Of a stretch of 22,550 bases of DNA, positions 1 through 9,255 are shown piece after piece. The notes beneath the pieces were generated by a model. The model had not been told where the DNA came from and did not search any database. It saw nothing but the letters and a program-made list of their open reading frames with translations. A program made the translations under genes and the position numbers. Every line of letters starts with the position of its first letter. Within the stretch, counting starts at the first letter, position 1. This DNA is from Bacteriovoracaceae bacterium UBA4096 (lineage in GTDB: Bacteria > Bdellovibrionota > Bacteriovoracia > Bacteriovoracales > Bacteriovoracaceae), in NCBI GenBank assembly GCA_002381945.1, contig DFXY01000039.1, positions 2,803 to 25,352 of the forward strand, written 5' to 3'.

Positions 1-3000
1 CCACTCCTGAGTTCAGTTCCCTTGGCCCTTAATATGGGACAATTAAATAACAAAACTATATCCAATGAATATACTGTCACCTTCACTAACGCAGGTTCAG
101 TTAATTCGAAAATTTGTGGGCCTGTCACTTTATCTGGGGCACATGCTTCAGAATTTGAAATTGTAAGAGATGAGTGTAATGGAGTGGCGATTGGGGCCAT
201 AGGATGTGAAGTCGGGATAAAGGGAAAACCTATTCAGGTTGGTACCCGTACGGCGGCCTTGGTGTTGACTTGTCAAAATGACGGATACACTACTCCGGTT
301 TCAGTCTTATCAGTCAATAATGCCCCAGAAGTGTCAAATAAAACGGCAACAACACTCGAAGAAGAAGTTGTCTCAGTGAGTTTTGGGCCTATTAACGATG
401 CCGATGGAGACAATCTGACATACAGTTTTTCCAACGGCCCGGTATCCGGGTCTCTATCAAATTGCCAAATGCTCGCTGGGGAATATGTATGTAATTACAC
501 TCCTCAATTAAATTTTAATGGTACTGAAACATTTAATTTCAAGGCCAATGATGGGTCAGTGGATTCAAATACTGGCAGTGTAACTATAACAGTGTTGCCG
601 GTAAACGACGCTCCAACTCTCGCTTCCACGCAAAGTATTACCACTGCAGAAGATATGGCAATTAGTTTTAATCTTAATGCGGGATTTGATGTTGAGGGAA
701 GTTCACTAAATTATATCATTGTCTCAGCACCCGCAAGTGGCACATTGACATGTACTGGTTCCACCAGTACTGCCTGTACCTACACTCCGCTAGCTAACTT
801 CAATGGAGTAACTTCTTTCACTTATAAAGTGAGTGATGGTGCTCTGGAATCAACACTTGCAACCGTGACTGTGAATGTTTCAAGTGAAAACGATCCTCCC
901 GTAGTTGGATCTAATCAAAATTTAACCACCAATGAAGATACGGCCTTGGCCTTTACTTTGAATCAAGCTACTGATGTGGACTTACCGGCACAAACTTTAA
1001 CTTATAAAGTTATCTCCTTACCTACCAAAGGAACTCTCAGTGGATGTATAGATAATTTAACCTATAGCTCTGGCAGAAACTGTACATATACTCCTAATAC
1101 AAATCAAAACGGGACAGATTCATTTACTTATCGTGCCAATGATGGCCAAACTGATTCTACGGCCATAGCAACTGTCACCATAACCATTACTCCGGTTAAC
1201 GATGCTCCTACTCTCGCAGCGACTCAAAGTATTACAACCAGTGAAGACACTGCTATCACATTTAACCTGGATGCAGGTGCTGATGTTGAAGGTGATTCAC
1301 TTAATTACATCAAACTTACAAATCCTCTTAATGGTTCTTTGACCTGTGTCGGAGGAACCAATCGCTCCTGCACTTTTACGCCAAATGCGAACTGGAACGG
1401 ATCAAACTCTTTTACCTATCAGGTAAACGACGGAGCCTTAAATTCTACAACAGCGACTGTTTCAATTTCTGTTACCCCAATTAATGATCCACCAGTCATG
1501 GCCGCTAATCAGACCTACACAGTAAATGACAACACTAATCTGGCAGTCACTCTGTCACCAGCAAGTGATATTGATGGAGGTGCCTTAAGTTATAAGATTG
1601 TCACTCTGCCCACTAATGGAACGCTTTCAGGTTGCATTACAACTGGCGTTTACGGGACTGATTTGACATGTAATTATATCGCAAATACTAATTTCAACGG
1701 TACTGATAGTTTTACTTTCATTGCCTTTGATACCATAACAGAAGCAGTGACCCCTGCTACAGTGACGATAACTGTTTCAGATAAAACCCCACCGTCGGCC
1801 CCAGTACTAATTACCAGAACTTCACCTGAATATACTAAGGTTACTCCGGTGACATTTACCGCTGGTAGTTGCACGGATCAGGTTATGTTACTCGTTAACA
1901 CCGGCCCGCAACCAACTTCCGGTGCCGCCGAATGGCAAACTTGTACGACAGTTGCCAATGCCATTACTCATACTCTTGCGGCCACTGGTGGACCTCATAC
2001 TTTAAAAGTTTGGGCCAAGGACCTTAATCAAAACGTATCAACGACTTCAACTGATTTCATTATCTATTACGATGTAACTGCTCCCACGTTGAGCTTAAGT
2101 CTACCACCGTCCTTAAAAGGTGGAACAACCTACTCCCTAGCTTGGACGGCCACAGAGGCCTATACGACCACATCCTTAAATTTCACTGTTGAAACATATA
2201 ATGGAACGACATGGTCAACAGTTGGAACAACTGCTTCAACGGCCGGCCCTTTAAGCAATACGGCCTTTACCCGTTCGTGGACTGTGCCTTTAGTCAATAC
2301 CTCAACTGCAAAATTCCGTGTGTCTTTTACTGATCGCGCCGGTAATAATAGTCTTGTAACTTCAGCAAGCTTTACTATCGATTCCACTGCACCAGTACTG
2401 ACTATTTCCTCTCCCGCAGTTTCAAGTTATCACAAAGGCAGTGCCACTTTGACCGGAACTTGTGAGACAGGAAGGGACATCAGTTTTAGTGGAGATATCC
2501 AGGCGAATTTTATTATCTCTTGTCCGGCAGGAACTTATTCCCAGTTAGTTAACTTTTCGAATGGAGATGGTAATAAAACCATCACCCTCGCACAAACAGA
2601 TGCAGTGGGAAATACCACGACTATTTCCAGAAATTTAATCAGGGATGAAATTGCACCGGTCATTACGAAGACCTCAGGGGCCTCTCCCGACTTTACTAAT
2701 TTAAATGTTCCAAATACCTGGGGTGGAACTTGTGAAGGCAATTACACTATCTCCGTAACAGGTTCCGAAACGACTACATTTGCCTGTACAGCAGGGAGCT
2801 GGAGCTGGACACCGTCTTCAAAGACTGTGGATGGTACTTACTCATATGATTTAGTGCAAACAGATGCGGCAGGGAATCTATCTTCACCGCCTCTCACTCT
2901 TTCCTGGAAAAGAGATGCGACAGCTCCAAGCTTTACTATGTCCTCACCGGTTGCTCTATCGGCACCACCGGATAAAACCCAGTCAATTACCAATAATCTT

Positions 3001-6000
3001 AGTTCACTCAGCTTCACCGGAAGTTGTGAGGGAACTAACCCTATTGTGATTTCTTTATCAGGGACAACTCTTCAAACTTCTTCTTGTTCGTCGGCCACCT
3101 GGTCATGGACCACTCCAACTGTAACAACTGATGGATTAAGAAGTTATATCTTTAAACAGACTGATCCGGCAGGAAATATTTCAACCATTACAATTAACTG
3201 GACCAGAGACACCACCGGTCCTGCACTTACCCTGGCCAGCGTTTGGAGTAAAACCAATACCAACACAACGACTTTTTCAGGAACTTGCGAGAATGGTCTG
3301 ACAATCGAGATTACTGGGGCACAAACCACCAGCACAACCTGTAACACAGGGGCCTGGACCTTTACTACGGCCGCTCAAACCACAGATGCGAAGAGAACCT
3401 TTTCCTTTAAACAAACCAGAACTGTTTCACCGTTTAACTTCACTACCGTTACTGGTTACTGGATAAGAAAAACAACAGCTCCTACGGTCAGTAGTTTTAC
3501 AACTACCGCTCCATATCCATCACGTTCAAGTTTCATTCCTGTCTCCCTTGATGCGGCCTCAGGAAATGCCGAAGTGAATTTAACTCACCTCTGTATTAAG
3601 TCTGATGATAACGTAAAACCAACTGCAGCTGATTCGTGCTTTGTGGAAGTAAACTCCCCGGCAATTGGTCTGGCACTTTCTTCAACAATCGATTTAAACA
3701 ACCATTACATCCTGATGGGATGGACACCGAAGGCCTACCTCGTTTATCCATGGGTACTGGACGAAGCTGGAAATATTTCAAACCTCGCTTCAGCAGGGGC
3801 CGGAACACTTAACATCGATAAAATCAGCGCGGCCTATGATCCAGGAATTCCTCCTGAAGTCTGGGACGTCATTGCGGCCAATATCCCAAACTCTCCACTG
3901 CCTCCTACCAGAGCGCAAGGTGAAGTGCCTGCAGGAACAGACGTGTACATTCGTTGGAAGGCCACAGATAACCTGGCCCTTCCGAATGGTTCAGTTTCAC
4001 TTTCCTATACTCCAGATGAGATTAATTTCACTCAAATCGTCTCAGGTCTGAATGTGGCCAACTACGGATGTGGAGCAATAACTCTTGCTGCAAACGAAGG
4101 CTGTTATAAATGGACGGGCGGTTCACCACTTAATACCAGTTACAAAATCCGGGTAAAGGTGACAGATGCAGGGGATGTATCTACTCAGCTGATTTCTAAC
4201 CCGGTTAATATGGGTCTGATTAAGATTATAGCAGGTAACACAGAATCCGGTCTTGGTGGATCAGCTCAAACGGCAATGTTCTATACTCGACGAAATGGTT
4301 ACAGTGACCCTGGGACCCTGGTGGTGACAAGTGATGGACAATTCTATTTTGCAGATTACAAACGTGGAATTTTGACTATAGACCAGGCGGATGGAAAGCA
4401 AAAAATCTTTATACAGGCAACTGGAGCAAGTACAGGGGATGGAGGGGCCGCAGTTAATGCCACTCTAAATTATGCAGTTAAAATCGCTCTGGACTATCAA
4501 AATCGCCTTCTCATACTCGATCGCGACCGGATCAGAAGAGTTGATCTGAATCTATCTACACCAACAATCGAAACCATAATCGGAACGGGATCTAGTACTG
4601 CAGACACGGTTGCTAATCCACTCGATGTAAAAATATATTCTCATGGAACTTCAGGCGGATGGGACCACTCCAATCACGCATTTTTTGCGACTCCAAATGG
4701 AGACATCTATTTCCATTCTGAATATGGCATAAAAAACTATAATGTATCTGACTATCGTGTACGAGTATTCAAGGCCGCCACAGGCCAGGTCATCTCAAAA
4801 TATTTTACGGGTACTGGTGATTCATACGTACCCACTCAAGACCTTTCGAAATGTCGACTGGCCAATTCTTCGATCGCGTTTGACCCTTCAACTTCATTAT
4901 TAACTGGAGTTTCTCTAATCACCTATCATAACGTGAGTTATCCAGACTGTGGACAAGTGAGTGAACGTTATGCCCGTGCCTACTTTGATCCTGACACTTT
5001 TACGGCCATTGCTCCTAAAGATGATCTCTATAGATACTATCACTACTTATCTATCACTGGGATGGATGGACATAGTTATATCACCATTGCCAGAAACTAT
5101 GTTATGCGAGTTAACTGGGATGGAACTTATACCCGGGTATTAGGTCATGGAACCATAGGTGAATGTATTGATGGAACACCTGCCTTATCTTGCATGGTCG
5201 ACTTGCAAAACTTCTACGTTACAGCTACCGGTAAGATGTATTTCACTGATCGGGGGGTAATTAGAACCATTGATAATGATGGGAACGTTAAAACCTTGTT
5301 TGGTCAAAAACTCACTTATGGTGATAATGTGAATGCTCTCAATGCCAGGTTCAGCGAAATCAACAGAGTCTTTTATCTAAATAATGGGAAAATTATAGCA
5401 AACGACATTGGCGGAAATTATTTAAAAGAGTTTTCGATTGAAGGAAACATCAACACCATTGCCGGAGATGGGGCGATTCGAACTTTTAATTTCACCGACA
5501 ATGCTAACATCCAAAGTATGAGTGATACCACCTGGAGTGCAGTAGATAAGGCCAATGGAAACATTTTCTCTAACTATAGCTCATCAGGGTATGGGTACTA
5601 CGCCAAACTCAACCGTGTCACTGGCAAATGGGAATTAGTCATTGGTAGCTCTACTGGAACTCATTACTCTACGGCAGATAATGCCTTAGGAGCAGATGTT
5701 CTGGCATCTACTGGAAACGAATATAGCCGCGGCCTTATTTTGGGCTACGGTAACGGCAATCTAGTCATAAATCGAATGCGCTACTATCCGGCCAATCTAC
5801 GTTATGAAGATTTTATGCTGAAACTTTATAATTCTGCGGACGGGTACAGACAATCACACCTCGCAGGCGTACTTGGCTATCCAGCTGATTCCAATGTCCG
5901 AAGAACCTGTAATGCTTCAATTGCAACAACTGCTGCTGATTGTGAAATGCCCTACTGGGATACCTTTTTTCAATTTCAATGGGATGCTATTAACTCAAGA

Positions 6001-6333
6001 TGGATCACGGCGATTGTATACTATGGCACGCAAAGAGATATTTATGAATTTAAAGGAGGACTGATCAAAAAGATTGGAACAACGGGCGCCAATATTGACG
6101 ATAGTTTTGTTTATGTAAACCTGGATGGATCAGATTACTTCTTTTATTGCAGCTCTGGAAGGATCAGAAAATTTAATCTCACCACTCAAATTGATGAAGG
6201 TCTGTTGCCTTGGAGTATGAACAACCTATCATGCAGAGGAAGATCCATGGATTTCAATCCCACCAATCGCTCAATCATCTTCCCTTTTGAACAAAACGGT
6301 CTCTTCGGTGTTGGGGAATACTTTGTTCCATAA
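1..6333 (+). CDS. Giant exported Ig/cadherin-like repeat protein with NHL-like propeller (5' partial)
   Basis: The frame is open from base 1 to the TAA at 6331-6333, giving 2110 visible residues. The TTG at 22 has no ribosome site, so the true start and any signal peptide lie upstream. Numbered from base 1: residues 1-105 are an Ig-like beta domain. Residues 106-594 hold five cadherin-like (tandem-95/Big_9 type) repeats, each opening with N-D/N-A/D-P and carrying an acidic D-x-D/E-G pattern. Residues 595-1400 are mixed Ig-like modules, four with a G-[TS]-C-E opening (Cys 821, 911, 1009, 1096) and a closing TDxxGN. From about 1405 to the end are NHL-like blades (IIAGN, IAGDG, GTG motifs with YFAD/YFTD), suggesting a beta-propeller. 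Nearly every repeat has two cysteines, which fits an oxidised extracytoplasmic site. Families with this layout are surface adhesins or fibres; the ligand is unknown. A partner gene upstream cannot be seen. The fold calls are firm, the role is inference. Confidence 0.88.
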   Translation, partial: PLLSSVPLALNMGQLNNKTISNEYTVTFTNAGSVNSKICGPVTLSGAHASEFEIVRDECNGVAIGAIGCEVGIKGKPIQVGTRTAALVLTCQNDGYTTPVSVLSVNNAPEVSNKTATTLEEEVVSVSFGPINDADGDNLTYSFSNGPVSGSLSNCQMLAGEYVCNYTPQLNFNGTETFNFKANDGSVDSNTGSVTITVLPVNDAPTLASTQSITTAEDMAISFNLNAGFDVEGSSLNYIIVSAPASGTLTCTGSTSTACTYTPLANFNGVTSFTYKVSDGALESTLATVTVNVSSENDPPVVGSNQNLTTNEDTALAFTLNQATDVDLPAQTLTYKVISLPTKGTLSGCIDNLTYSSGRNCTYTPNTNQNGTDSFTYRANDGQTDSTAIATVTITITPVNDAPTLAATQSITTSEDTAITFNLDAGADVEGDSLNYIKLTNPLNGSLTCVGGTNRSCTFTPNANWNGSNSFTYQVNDGALNSTTATVSISVTPINDPPVMAANQTYTVNDNTNLAVTLSPASDIDGGALSYKIVTLPTNGTLSGCITTGVYGTDLTCNYIANTNFNGTDSFTFIAFDTITEAVTPATVTITVSDKTPPSAPVLITRTSPEYTKVTPVTFTAGSCTDQVMLLVNTGPQPTSGAAEWQTCTTVANAITHTLAATGGPHTLKVWAKDLNQNVSTTSTDFIIYYDVTAPTLSLSLPPSLKGGTTYSLAWTATEAYTTTSLNFTVETYNGTTWSTVGTTASTAGPLSNTAFTRSWTVPLVNTSTAKFRVSFTDRAGNNSLVTSASFTIDSTAPVLTISSPAVSSYHKGSATLTGTCETGRDISFSGDIQANFIISCPAGTYSQLVNFSNGDGNKTITLAQTDAVGNTTTISRNLIRDEIAPVITKTSGASPDFTNLNVPNTWGGTCEGNYTISVTGSETTTFACTAGSWSWTPSSKTVDGTYSYDLVQTDAAGNLSSPPLTLSWKRDATAPSFTMSSPVALSAPPDKTQSITNNLSSLSFTGSCEGTNPIVISLSGTTLQTSSCSSATWSWTTPTVTTDGLRSYIFKQTDPAGNISTITINWTRDTTGPALTLASVWSKTNTNTTTFSGTCENGLTIEITGAQTTSTTCNTGAWTFTTAAQTTDAKRTFSFKQTRTVSPFNFTTVTGYWIRKTTAPTVSSFTTTAPYPSRSSFIPVSLDAASGNAEVNLTHLCIKSDDNVKPTAADSCFVEVNSPAIGLALSSTIDLNNHYILMGWTPKAYLVYPWVLDEAGNISNLASAGAGTLNIDKISAAYDPGIPPEVWDVIAANIPNSPLPPTRAQGEVPAGTDVYIRWKATDNLALPNGSVSLSYTPDEINFTQIVSGLNVANYGCGAITLAANEGCYKWTGGSPLNTSYKIRVKVTDAGDVSTQLISNPVNMGLIKIIAGNTESGLGGSAQTAMFYTRRNGYSDPGTLVVTSDGQFYFADYKRGILTIDQADGKQKIFIQATGASTGDGGAAVNATLNYAVKIALDYQNRLLILDRDRIRRVDLNLSTPTIETIIGTGSSTADTVANPLDVKIYSHGTSGGWDHSNHAFFATPNGDIYFHSEYGIKNYNVSDYRVRVFKAATGQVISKYFTGTGDSYVPTQDLSKCRLANSSIAFDPSTSLLTGVSLITYHNVSYPDCGQVSERYARAYFDPDTFTAIAPKDDLYRYYHYLSITGMDGHSYITIARNYVMRVNWDGTYTRVLGHGTIGECIDGTPALSCMVDLQNFYVTATGKMYFTDRGVIRTIDNDGNVKTLFGQKLTYGDNVNALNARFSEINRVFYLNNGKIIANDIGGNYLKEFSIEGNINTIAGDGAIRTFNFTDNANIQSMSDTTWSAVDKANGNIFSNYSSSGYGYYAKLNRVTGKWELVIGSSTGTHYSTADNALGADVLASTGNEYSRGLILGYGNGNLVINRMRYYPANLRYEDFMLKLYNSADGYRQSHLAGVLGYPADSNVRRTCNASIATTAADCEMPYWDTFFQFQWDAINSRWITAIVYYGTQRDIYEFKGGLIKKIGTTGANIDDSFVYVNLDGSDYFFYCSSGRIRKFNLTTQIDEGLLPWSMNNLSCRGRSMDFNPTNRSIIFPFEQNGLFGVGEYFVP
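601..1788 (+). repeat. Two-copy 594-bp higher-order repeat inside the giant gene
   Basis: Cadherin-like repeats 2+3 (601-1194) and 4+5 (1195-1788) form two copies of one two-domain unit. Repeat 2 resembles 4 (both open VNDAPTLA.TQSITT.ED) and repeat 3 resembles 5 (both have .NDPPV and YK[IV][VI][ST]LPT.GTLSGCI). The domain openings lie at 601, 886, 1195 and 1480, so both pairs are offset by exactly 594 bases (198 codons). The copies are clearly diverged at the DNA level, with many third-position changes, so the duplication is old or under protein-level selection. Confidence 0.75.
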
Positions 6334-6359
6334 TATTTAACGGCGAGGAATATGCGAAC

Positions 6360-7019
6360 CTAGAAACCTGTTTCAAATACATCTCCTGTTTCCGCACCTC
6401 CAGCGGTAGTGCCGTCGCCTGCACCTCCCGTAGTTGTAGCATCAAAGGTGGTACTGGCCCCATCACTTGTCACCAAGATTTCCCCACAAGCAATGACGAT
6501 GGAATTAACTCCGGATGTATCAGGAAGATTTGTTAAGTTTGAAAAGGCCTTAATGATAATACTCTTACCTTCCAGGTTAATATCACCTCCTGCTCCAGTG
6601 GCCCTAAGATCAGATTCGAGGGCAGTCGTTGTGATATTTTCGGAAAAGTTAAAACTCCTGGTCGTTCCAAGATCATTAGGAATGCTGAAGTTCTGGGTTG
6701 AGCAGTCAGCGGTAATAAAGCTGTAATGGGGATTGATAATATTTTGAGGAAGGCCGTTTAGATCGACCCTGACTTCCACATCTTCCTCTCTGACATTGAT
6801 TGATACATCACCCTGAAGACCAACCAGGGTGGGATCTGTGCTTTCTAGTTCGGCTTCATATGAAACATTTGCCGTTTGGGTGGTCCGAGTTGCCTCAAAT
6901 TCTTCAAACTCTTCATCATAAAATTCGCGACAGCCTATCAGTGAGAGGACAATCAGCAGTCCAACGTATTTAATGGGACTTTTCTGCGCGGTTTTGGTCC
7001 ATCTTTTTTTTGGCCTCAT
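6360..7019 (-). CDS. Predicted outer-membrane lipoprotein, function unknown
   Basis: A 219-residue product begins with a basic n-region (MRPKKRW), a hydrophobic stretch and the lipobox LIGC, so it should be lipidated and envelope-anchored. After the Cys comes an acidic linker (DEEFEEFEA), then a beta-rich body with two further cysteines (TADC and IACG, possibly a disulfide) and a Gly/Thr-rich C-terminal tail. The body faintly recalls CHRD or Cu/Zn-SOD-like beta barrels, but no metal ligands can be identified. I chose ATG 7019 over ATG 7034 because GAGGAG sits 7 bases before 7019, whereas 7034 lies within that ribosome site. The first 50 bases overlap the end of the small upstream gene in another frame, suggesting translational coupling. 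The gene converges on the giant surface-protein gene 26 bases away, with no terminator visible between them. Confidence 0.8.
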   Translation of the reverse strand: MRPKKRWTKTAQKSPIKYVGLLIVLSLIGCREFYDEEFEEFEATRTTQTANVSYEAELESTDPTLVGLQGDVSINVREEDVEVRVDLNGLPQNIINPHYSFITADCSTQNFSIPNDLGTTRSFNFSENITTTALESDLRATGAGGDINLEGKSIIIKAFSNLTNLPDTSGVNSIVIACGEILVTSDGASTTFDATTTGGAGDGTTAGGAETGDVFETGF

Positions 7020-7155
7020 TAGCGATCTCCTCATTGGATTTCACATCTTGTTGCTCTTTATCGAAATGCTCACGCGAGTATTTTTTTTGCTCTTCAGTGG
7101 TTAACTTACTGAAGTCAACTTTATCCGTTTCTTCTCGGTATTGATTTGTCGACAT
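6970..7155 (-). CDS. Small highly charged cytoplasmic protein
   Basis: A 61-residue ORF with an excellent ribosome site (GGAGGTGA just before ATG 7155). The product is strongly charged (runs such as EEQKKYSREHFDKEQQ), has no signal peptide or membrane segment, and looks helical or disordered. Its last 50 bases overlap the start of the lipoprotein gene, whose own ribosome site lies inside this ORF; that arrangement is typical of coupled translation. No family recognised. The strong ribosome site and the nested downstream start make it credible despite its size. Confidence 0.65.
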   Translation of the reverse strand: MSTNQYREETDKVDFSKLTTEEQKKYSREHFDKEQQDVKSNEEIANEAKKKMDQNRAEKSH

Positions 7156-7223
7156 AGGTCACCTCCACTTTTCTTGAATGGTAACAAATTCGGCGACAGC
7201 TAAAAGCATAAGAATCAATTCAC

Positions 7224-8300
7224 TCAATCATCCAGGAGTTCCGGTAAGCGGGAAAGCGTACCTTCAAATGCCGGCGTTTTTTTAATCAGCCATAAAAAGT
7301 CTGGTCTGGCCTTTGAAACCCAGTCTCCTCCAATAATATTGTCATCAGCATCCAGATCCAGAATATATTCGTAAACTCTCTTTTTCAGGACTTGTCCACT
7401 GGTCCCCAGAACAGGTTCCCAACTATTTTTCTCGGGACTAAAGACATAGCTGACTTCTGTACGAAGCTGAATTCCTTTTACTGTCCCCGCTGCTGCGTCT
7501 CTTGCAGGTGGTAAATCAGAGTTCACAACCGTTGATTTATAACTATAAGGAACATGATTCCAGACTTCTTTGCCGTGCTCTATATCGGCCATAAAACTCA
7601 TCCCTAAAAGCCCGACTCTATTACTAAGCACAATATGAAATGCACCTGCATTCATATCATCTTTACAGTCCTCCCTGTCCCACCACCGCCACCATTCATT
7701 ATAACAACGGCGACCTAGCTGATGATTCGCTGAGGCCGGATGATCAAAAGCATAATAATAACTTAAAAGTGCCTTAATATCGGCCGACCCAAATGGCACT
7801 TCAATCCCATGCGGGTTCATAACAACTTTAGGTGTGGGCTCATTATGGTTAACCATGGCCGGTGCCCAACCATGACAAATGCCTTCCCATATTTCCCGGT
7901 CAGGTGAAACCTGAGTTTCAACTTTTTTTCTGAGTGGATAATCATATCGACCGGTAAAGAGATCATATTTTTCAGAAGGGGCCAGCTCAGAGAGCTCACC
8001 ATAATTCATCCTTTCAGCTTCAAATTTTGTGGGAGACTTGAGATTAAATCCCTGGGGTCTGGATGAATTCCAGCGGTAATTGATATTCCCTTTTTTAAGA
8101 GGCCAGTAGTCACTTGACCAGTACTTTTTATCGTCTCTTACAGTCGCCATCAAAGGGAGGTAGGAGAGCTTTCGGACAAATGAAGCACTCATGATTAAGG
8201 GATCAGAAATATTCTGCCAGGGTTTATGAATTTCCAAGGGAGCGGCAAAGGCTGTAGATACTGAATAAAATCCTAAAAGAACTGCCAAATAACTTTTCAC
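7224..8300 (-). CDS. Exported transglutaminase-elicitor-like protein
   Basis: A 358-residue exported protein. The signal peptide ends near AFA|AP (about residue 20). It resembles the transglutaminase elicitor family (TGase_elicitor, known from the Phytophthora Pep-13/GP42 proteins and some bacteria). A WEGICHGWAPA block gives a candidate catalytic Cys at about 142. A NAGAFHIVLSNRVGL block gives His at about 222, with an Asp near 239. A late IIGGDWVSKARPDFLW block is also typical of the family. These enzymes cross-link Gln to amines, so a role in modifying own or foreign surface proteins is possible but not shown. An aromatic cluster with two Cys (EWWRWWDREDC) is notable. GTG 8300 is preferred over TTG 8303 because AGGAGG is 5 bases from the GTG and only 2 from the TTG. 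The family assignment is from motif memory, without a search. Confidence 0.68.
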   Translation of the reverse strand: MKSYLAVLLGFYSVSTAFAAPLEIHKPWQNISDPLIMSASFVRKLSYLPLMATVRDDKKYWSSDYWPLKKGNINYRWNSSRPQGFNLKSPTKFEAERMNYGELSELAPSEKYDLFTGRYDYPLRKKVETQVSPDREIWEGICHGWAPAMVNHNEPTPKVVMNPHGIEVPFGSADIKALLSYYYAFDHPASANHQLGRRCYNEWWRWWDREDCKDDMNAGAFHIVLSNRVGLLGMSFMADIEHGKEVWNHVPYSYKSTVVNSDLPPARDAAAGTVKGIQLRTEVSYVFSPEKNSWEPVLGTSGQVLKKRVYEYILDLDADDNIIGGDWVSKARPDFLWLIKKTPAFEGTLSRLPELLDD

Positions 8301-8371
8301 CAAAACCTCCTTGGATTGATGTTGATGAAAAGTTATTACTGATATTAAACAGTGGAAAGTTAATTACATCT

Positions 8372-8656
8372 TTAGAAACGAAACTGACCGCTCGTGCCTT
8401 TAAGACGAGTTCTTAACCCTTCGGCCCATGATGTCTTCTTCTGAAGCTTTGACTCAAGGATGTCCCTTTTGCCAGCTATCATTCGCAATCCATCAAATTT
8501 GAAATCTCTGTGAAGTTCCAACAAATCTGAAGGAAGTATGTTTATAGTCATGAAGGTTTTTTTTAACACTATTGAATCATTGTAAGACAGGGATTTGGGT
8601 TGTGCCTGCACTGTAACCGAAAACATTATGATAAGAAGAAATGCCGCAAGTTTCAT
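8372..8656 (-). CDS. Small secreted protein, function unknown
   Basis: A 94-residue product with a clear signal peptide (MKLAAFLLIIMFSVTVQA, then QPK), leaving a mature protein of about 76 residues. The mature part is basic, lacks cysteines, and ends in F-R-F after Gly/Ser residues. AGGAGG lies 5 bases before ATG 8656. It is on the same strand as the transglutaminase-like gene, 71 bases upstream of it, so co-expression is possible. No family recognised. Confidence 0.7.
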   Translation of the reverse strand: MKLAAFLLIIMFSVTVQAQPKSLSYNDSIVLKKTFMTINILPSDLLELHRDFKFDGLRMIAGKRDILESKLQKKTSWAEGLRTRLKGTSGQFRF

Positions 8657-8779
8657 TTGAACCTCCTGTCCAAAACATTACCTGCTGCCTTAACTGCCAA
8701 AGAGATGCCAAATTCAAGTCATGAGAATTTGAATAAGCTTAGCTAAAATGGCACCTGAATTGGTGCAAAAAGAAACCAC

Positions 8780-9196
8780 TTATGCTTTTCTTGAAAGGAA
8801 ATGATCCAGTGACCATCTTCCACTTCCTTTAATCATAAACAGAAGGAATACAAGGAGGTAAAGCAGAGAAAGTTCTTTAACATTATAGGGATCATTTAAG
8901 TGTCGGCCAAAAGCTGCTACCAACATAGTTACACTTAAGGCCATAGCATTAAAACGAGTGAGAAGGCCCGCAGCTAAAAGGAGACCTCCGCCAAACTCTG
9001 CTAAAGCGGCCAGCCATGCAAAAAATTCAGGGGCCGGAAAACCTAATCCAGCTACACCAGCAATAAAACCATCTTGTGGCGGCAATTTCCCTATGCCATG
9101 GCCAAAGGCCATCATGCATCCAACAGCTATCCTCATAATTGTCATAGCACTTTCGTCAGTTAAACTGTTTTCTGGATTTGCTGTGAATATTTTCAT
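8780..9196 (-). CDS. DoxX family inner-membrane protein
   Basis: The 138-residue product has about four hydrophobic segments and the DoxX hallmarks: an early R-I-x-x-G...FGHGIGKL segment, a G-F-P-A-P motif after the first hairpin, the E-F-GGGLLLAAGLLTR stretch, and a closing hydrophobic helix before a basic tail. DoxX proteins are small quinone- or redox-associated membrane proteins, often near oxidative-stress genes. The gene follows yceI-like 9256-9963 by 59 bases on the same strand and probably shares its transcript. A weak AGAAGAG site precedes ATG 9196. The exact partner or electron-transfer role cannot be told from sequence. Confidence 0.85.
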   Translation of the reverse strand: MKIFTANPENSLTDESAMTIMRIAVGCMMAFGHGIGKLPPQDGFIAGVAGLGFPAPEFFAWLAALAEFGGGLLLAAGLLTRFNAMALSVTMLVAAFGRHLNDPYNVKELSLLYLLVFLLFMIKGSGRWSLDHFLSRKA

Positions 9197-9255
9197 GCAC
9201 TCTTCTTTTGTCTTAGCTTGAAAAAATAATATATGTAATTAGAAAAGCAATCAAT

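Noticed and set aside
6409..6726. 105-codon plus-strand ORF opposite the lipoprotein gene
   Set aside because: Antisense shadow of a well-supported lipoprotein; no ribosome site and no domain.
8958..9221. 87-codon plus-strand ORF opposite doxX
   Set aside because: Pro/Ala/Lys-rich antisense translation of the DoxX helices; no ribosome site.
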